Both the position numbers and the translations under genes were made by a program. From Ancylobacter moscoviensis (GTDB lineage: Bacteria > Pseudomonadota > Alphaproteobacteria > Rhizobiales > Xanthobacteraceae), in the NCBI RefSeq assembly GCF_007559435.1, contig NZ_VMBP01000002.1:682001-746000 (forward strand): a stretch of 64,000 nt of DNA, given 5' to 3'. Every line of letters starts with the position of its first letter. The stretch's first letter is position 1. Positions 60,187-64,000 of the stretch are shown in pieces. The notes under the pieces are model-generated. The model did no database searches. It was given only the letters and a program-made list of their open reading frames with translations, and was not told where the DNA came from.

Positions 60187-60873
60187 TCACACCAGCGCGC
60201 CGCGTTCACGCAGCGCGGCGTCGCGGATGGCGGCGATGTTGCCGGCATACGCTCCGGCGCCGCCCTTGAACACGGCCGAGCCGGCCACCAGCGCGTTGGC
60301 GCCGGCCGCGATGCAGGCGCTCGCGGTGTCCCTGGTCACGCCGCCGTCGATCTCGATATGGATGGGGCGCTCGCCGATCATCGCCGAGAGCTGGTGCACC
60401 TTGTCCATCACCGAGGGAATGAAGGCCTGACCGCCGAAGCCGGGGTTCACGGTCATCACGATGATCACGTCGACGAGGTCGAGCACGTGCTCGACGGCGT
60501 TGGCGGGGGTCGCCGGGTTGATGGCGATGCCGGCCTTCTTGCCGAGCGCACGGATGGCCTGCAGCGAGCGGTGCAGATGCGGGCCGGCCTCGGCGTGGAC
60601 GGTGATGTGATCCGCGCCGGCCTTCGCGAAGGCCTCCAGATAGGGATCGGCCGGCGCGATCATCAGATGCACGTCGAACGGCTTGGAGGTCAGCGGGCGG
60701 ATCGCCTTCACCACGTCCGGACCGAAGGAGATGTTGGGCACGAAATGCCCGTCCATCACGTCGATATGGATCCAGTCCGCCCCGGCCGCGTCGACCGCGC
60801 GCACTTCCTCGCCGAAGCGGGCGAAGTCGCAGGCGAGGATGGAGGGGGCGATGATCAGCGGGCGGGTGGTCAT
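60187..60873 (-). CDS. rpe: Ribulose-phosphate 3-epimerase
   Basis: This enzyme of the pentose phosphate and Calvin cycles interconverts ribulose-5-phosphate and xylulose-5-phosphate. The 228-residue TIM barrel has '[17 protein letters not shown]', '[22 protein letters not shown]', 'FDVHLMI', '[14 protein letters not shown]' and 'IEIDGGV', which together hold the metal and phosphate ligands. The ATG at 60873 gives the standard N-terminus. It is not inside a cbb cluster in this window. Confidence 0.96.
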   Translation of the reverse strand: MTTRPLIIAPSILACDFARFGEEVRAVDAAGADWIHIDVMDGHFVPNISFGPDVVKAIRPLTSKPFDVHLMIAPADPYLEAFAKAGADHITVHAEAGPHLHRSLQAIRALGKKAGIAINPATPANAVEHVLDLVDVIIVMTVNPGFGGQAFIPSVMDKVHQLSAMIGERPIHIEIDGGVTRDTASACIAAGANALVAGSAVFKGGAGAYAGNIAAIRDAALRERGALV

Positions 60874-60953
60874 GGATCGAGGCTCCGGCTGTTTGCCGGG
60901 GGCGTAGCACCAAGGGACCGGGGCGGCAATGCCGTCCCGGCCGTCCATTGGTG

Positions 60954-63119
60954 TCAAAGCCCGCAGGTGGCGCTCAGCGTGCCGGGCGAAACCGGCGTGC
61001 CGCCGATCGAGAAGACCTCGCCGCCGGTCTGGATCAGTTCCGTTCCCGACCACGCACCGGCATCGGCGCTGCATCGCGCCGGCACGTCCGTCACGGCGAT
61101 GTCGCCCGAGATGTCCTGGATCGGACCCGAGACATAGACCGCCGAGGCGCCGCTGCGCGCGACCGCCACATCGGTGAAGCTGATGCCGGTGACGGGGCCG
61201 CCCGAGAAGCCCCAGGCGTCGCCGTAGAAATAGACGCCGTAGCTGCCGGGATCGACAATGGTGACGTTCTCGAAGCGGATGTCGCTCGACGGATTGATGA
61301 AGATGCCGGCGCGATAGGTGGATTCGATCCACGCATTCGACACCGAGATGTCGGTCGTCTCACCCGGGAGGTTGAAGGACGAGGCGAACATCAGCCCGTT
61401 GATACCGCCCTTCAGCGTCAGATCGTCCAGCATCGCGTGCGCCGTCTTCTGCAGCACGATCAGGTCCATCGAGCGCTCCATGGCGGAGTTGTCGATGGTG
61501 ACGGAGCGCAACGCCGCGTCCTCGACGCCGACCATGAGGATGCCCTCGCGGCGGCTGTTGGTGATCGACAGGTTGTCGATGACAATGTCGCGGCTCTGGC
61601 CGGTGACGACGTTCTCCCAGTCGATCTCCTCGTACTGGCTGCCGACGAAGAGGCCGTAGGTGACGTTTTCCATCGTCACGCCGCTGACCCGCAGGTCTTT
61701 GACCGCGAGTGCCGCGATGCCGGCGTTATGGACGACGTTCGGGTCGAAGATCGACCATTCGCAGGCGGTATTGTCCTCGCAGGGCGCGAGGTCGTGAATG
61801 CGGGTGGCGCGGATGAGCGCGCCCGAGACGTCCGTCAGCGCAATGCCGTGGCTGCTGGCATCGGCAATGTCGAGATCGCGCATGATGATGTCGTCCACGC
61901 CTTCCGCCACGACGCCGGAGCGTCCGCCGCGAACGGCGAGGGAGGCGACGGCGCTCCGGTCGCCGGCCAGCGCCACGACATCGGCGAGCGGATCGCTGCC
62001 GGTGATGGTCGCCGCCGGAAGGCTGTTGCGGAAGACTGCCGTGCCGCCGCTCAGCGCGCCGCGAACCGTGAGCGCGCCTCCACCGCCCAGCAGGAACTGG
62101 CCGGCGCCGAGCGAGACGACGGAATCGACATCGATGGCGCCGGAGGCCAGCACGAGCGCGCCGTTGCCGGCATTCTCCAGACGCTCGTTGATGGCGGATG
62201 CGGTGTCGCCCGATCCGATGTTGACGACCCGGCCCGCCGCCTGTCCGGTTTCCGTGTAGATCGCGGTCTCGGCCTTGCCGGTGGCGCCGGCGAGGGTGCG
62301 GATCGCGTCCTGCCGGTCGACGCGGCGGTAGAGCGGGTCGTAGGGAGCCTGGCCGGAAGTGTCGCCCAGCGGAACGCGCAGGCGCGCGAGGAAGATGCCT
62401 TGCGTGTCTCGCTGGTCGTCATGGGTCAGGCCGGCGATGAGCGTGAAGCGCGAGCCGTTGCCGAAGGCGGGAAGGCCGGCGCGCGACAGCTCGATGCGGG
62501 CGGATACGCCCGGTACGTCTTCGAGATCGTCGCCGGTGTAGTAGTAGCCGCCGGCGAAGAGCTTGATCTGGGTGAGGTCGTCCGGCGAGAGGAAGGGCAG
62601 GCGATAGCCGATCTCGGCATCGAACCCGTCCATGGCGGTTTCCTCGCCGGCCCGGAAGACGAGGCGGTTGGCCTCGATCAGCGCGGCATTTGCGATGGCC
62701 AGCGAGCTTTCGATGTCGCCCACCGGCAGGTAGGCATTGGCGCGGATCTCCCAATCCTGGCTGAGGGCTTCGAGGCCGACGCCGATCTGGGTGAAGCTGT
62801 TGTCATACTGGCTGTTCAGATAGTCAAAATAGCCATTGATCCCGTAGACCCAGCCATTGTCGTGGCGGAAGCGGTAGCCGATGCCGAGCGAGCCCTGCTC
62901 GATTTCCTGCTCGCTGCCGAAGCTGGCGCGAGCGTCGAGGAACAGTAGGCGGTTCCCGTCACCCGTCATCGGCAGGAACAGGTCGAAGCTGCCGAAGGCT
63001 TCGTCTCCAACCGTGCCCAGCGTGGCTTCCAGCGAGGCGGGGGCGCCTCCCGGCGGTTCGGCCATCGCCGGCAGGCTCACCGCGGTCGCGAGGAGCGCGG
63101 GAATAACGGCGCGTCTCAT
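60954..63119 (-). CDS. Inverse autotransporter (intimin/invasin-type beta-barrel) with beta-helix passenger
   Basis: The 721-residue protein has a signal peptide (residues 1-20). An N-terminal inverse-autotransporter beta-domain follows at about 30-280, with patterns '[59 protein letters not shown]' and '[11 protein letters not shown]'. From about residue 330 it becomes a right-handed parallel beta-helix ('[47 protein letters not shown]'), with a short C-terminal region holding cysteines. No LysM or Ig-like domains are present. The barrel would export the passenger to the cell surface. The ATG at 63119 has AGGAGAG 7 bases upstream. Confidence 0.8.
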   Translation of the reverse strand: MRRAVIPALLATAVSLPAMAEPPGGAPASLEATLGTVGDEAFGSFDLFLPMTGDGNRLLFLDARASFGSEQEIEQGSLGIGYRFRHDNGWVYGINGYFDYLNSQYDNSFTQIGVGLEALSQDWEIRANAYLPVGDIESSLAIANAALIEANRLVFRAGEETAMDGFDAEIGYRLPFLSPDDLTQIKLFAGGYYYTGDDLEDVPGVSARIELSRAGLPAFGNGSRFTLIAGLTHDDQRDTQGIFLARLRVPLGDTSGQAPYDPLYRRVDRQDAIRTLAGATGKAETAIYTETGQAAGRVVNIGSGDTASAINERLENAGNGALVLASGAIDVDSVVSLGAGQFLLGGGGALTVRGALSGGTAVFRNSLPAATITGSDPLADVVALAGDRSAVASLAVRGGRSGVVAEGVDDIIMRDLDIADASSHGIALTDVSGALIRATRIHDLAPCEDNTACEWSIFDPNVVHNAGIAALAVKDLRVSGVTMENVTYGLFVGSQYEEIDWENVVTGQSRDIVIDNLSITNSRREGILMVGVEDAALRSVTIDNSAMERSMDLIVLQKTAHAMLDDLTLKGGINGLMFASSFNLPGETTDISVSNAWIESTYRAGIFINPSSDIRFENVTIVDPGSYGVYFYGDAWGFSGGPVTGISFTDVAVARSGASAVYVSGPIQDISGDIAVTDVPARCSADAGAWSGTELIQTGGEVFSIGGTPVSPGTLSATCGL

Positions 63120-63207
63120 GTGCACTCTCCTGGGGAAGGTTTCGGAGGGTTTCCGAACCTCAATCCCGGCGCACTGCGTTAGCACCGCCATTCACCAAAA
63201 AGAACGA

Positions 63208-63243
63208 AAAATGACTCTAAGTTGTTGATATAAAAGTCATTTT
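63208..63243. promoter_or_regulatory. AAAATGACT / AGTCATTTT dyad
   Basis: AAAATGACT (63208-63216) and AGTCATTTT (63235-63243) are perfect 9-bp inverted arms 18 bases apart, about 90-125 bases upstream of the autotransporter start. Arm spacing (27 bases centre to centre) suggests a protein site with two subsites, just downstream of the candidate promoter. Confidence 0.5.
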
Positions 63244-63374
63244 ATAATTATTCGTAGACAAATTAAATATCGAACATCGCGTCAAGGAAGCGATGGCAAC
63301 ACGAACGAGCTCCTTGCGGGAACTGCCGTCGCCACGCTGGTCCGGCGTGTCTGGCCGGACTCCCTCCGAGGGAA

Positions 63375-63409
63375 TGAAAAGAAAAAGCGGCCGGAAATGA
63401 TCCGGCCGC
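63375..63409 (-). terminator. Terminator of the betaine-binding protein gene
   Basis: GCGGCCGGA (63387-63395), loop AATGA, TCCGGCCGC (63401-63409). On the minus strand the stem is followed by TTTTTCTTTTC, a strong intrinsic terminator about 105 bases after the stop codon. Confidence 0.92.
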
Positions 63410-63515
63410 AGGGGAGGTCGCCACCCGAGCCGGCCAGGGCCGGGCGCAGGTGGACGGAGGTTCTGCCGGCGCACATCCGGGCGCGCCCGACGGTCGGCGA
63501 TTCCGCCGGACCGGT

Positions 63516-64000
63516 TCACTTGGTCCAGGTGTCGACCTTGTCCTTGTTCGCCGCGACCCACGCCTTGGCGGTGGCTGCCGGATCGGCGCCGGGCTTGTTG
63601 TTCTCGACCATCACCTTCTGCTCGTCGTCGAGCGAGAGGCTGAAATTATCGAGGATCTTGTAAGCCTCCGGCGCTTCTTCCTTCAGCTTGGTCGAGACCA
63701 CGGTGTTGACCGTCTCCTCGCCGCCGAACACGCCCTTGGGGTCGGCGAGATACTTCAGGTCCCACTCGGCGAACATCCAGTGCGGCGTCCAGGTGGTGAC
63801 GACAATCGGCTCCTTCTTGGCGTAGGCGTCCTTCAGCGCCGCGACCATGGTGGCGTCGGAGCCCTCGACCAGCTTCACCGGCAGGCCGTAGTCCTTGACC
63901 GCCTTTTCCGAGGCCTTCATCAGGCCGGCGCCGGGATCGATGCCGATCACCTTGCCGCCGAACTTCGCTGGGTCCTTCTTGATGTCCTCGATCGTGGTGA
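63516..64000 (-). CDS. Glycine betaine/proline ABC transporter substrate-binding protein (partial)
   Basis: This is the C-terminal part of an OpuAC/ProX-type periplasmic protein; the 5' end lies beyond the window, and the frame stays open to base 64000. Visible are 'GKVIGIDPGAGLM', 'GSDATMVAALKDAYAKKEPIVVTTWTPHWMFAEWDLKYLADPKGVFG' and a lysine-rich end. The 'TWTPHWM' segment carries an aromatic residue of the betaine-binding box. It would serve osmoprotectant uptake, but exact ligand choice (betaine, choline, proline betaine) is uncertain. Confidence 0.9.
   Translation of the reverse strand, partial: TTIEDIKKDPAKFGGKVIGIDPGAGLMKASEKAVKDYGLPVKLVEGSDATMVAALKDAYAKKEPIVVTTWTPHWMFAEWDLKYLADPKGVFGGEETVNTVVSTKLKEEAPEAYKILDNFSLSLDDEQKVMVENNKPGADPAATAKAWVAANKDKVDTWTK

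Larger units (their letters stand above)
63120..63515. promoter_or_regulatory. Upstream region of the autotransporter gene
   Basis: A 396-base stretch without a gene. Bases about 63195-63275 are very AT-rich for this genome. On the minus strand TTTAAT and TAAAAT lie 17 bases apart (about 63243-63271) and could form the promoter. A perfect 9-bp dyad and the terminator of the next gene lie in the same gap and are listed separately. Confidence 0.5.

Overview
The window is a GC-rich (roughly two-thirds G+C) chromosomal segment of an alphaproteobacterium. It is densely packed with real genes, and I see no phage, insertion sequence, CRISPR array, tRNA or rRNA. The gene content points to a facultatively methylotrophic member of the Hyphomicrobiales, most like the Xanthobacter/Ancylobacter/Starkeya group. 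The evidence is a calcium-type methanol dehydrogenase operon, an acetone carboxylase operon, a GAAC-N7-GAAC type SOS box at recA, the purSQL-bolA-grxD order, and an F1-ATPase zeta subunit. The genus is my inference.

Region 1 (1-4178) is heme-iron acquisition: the end of a TonB-dependent receptor and a heme oxygenase on the plus strand, facing the convergent heme ABC importer hmuTUV. An ABC-F ATPase follows (4542-6164). Region 2 (6204-17315, minus strand) is a near-complete methanol oxidation operon in the order mxaF-J-G-I-R-S-A-C-K-L-D, plus a translationally coupled beta-propeller gene. Most downstream genes overlap by 4 bases or abut. Divergent from mxaF is a lipoprotein/histidine kinase/response regulator trio (17777-20426) in the position of the Paracoccus mxaZYX regulators.

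Region 3 (20461-29186, minus strand) is acetone catabolism. It holds the sigma-54 activator acxR, acetone carboxylase acxABC and a 3-oxoacid CoA-transferase (scoAB), which together convert acetone to acetoacetate and then acetoacetyl-CoA. A sigma-54 type -24/-12 element and three evenly spaced inverted repeats lie between acxR and acxA. Region 4 (29508-38195, plus strand) is a polyol uptake and catabolism operon: HAD phosphatase, SorC-family regulator, smoEFGK ABC transporter, mannitol dehydrogenase and fructokinase.

Region 5 (38252-49430) is mostly housekeeping: recA with overlapping SOS boxes, alaS, a MlotiK1-like potassium channel, icd, an RNA methyltransferase, murI, a lytic transglycosylase and rpsD. 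Region 6 (49586-54366, minus strand) holds purC, then purS-purQ-purL-bolA-grxD. Region 7 (54698-64000) holds the ATPase zeta subunit, two secreted SH3-repeat proteins, purB, an amidase, rpe, an inverse autotransporter with a beta-helix passenger, and the end of a glycine betaine-type binding protein cut by the window edge.

The least conventional parts are the acxA enhancer array, the lipoprotein linked to the mxa regulators, the propeller coupled to mxaD, the SH3 protein pair with an invariant cysteine pair, and the inverse autotransporter with its AT-rich upstream island.
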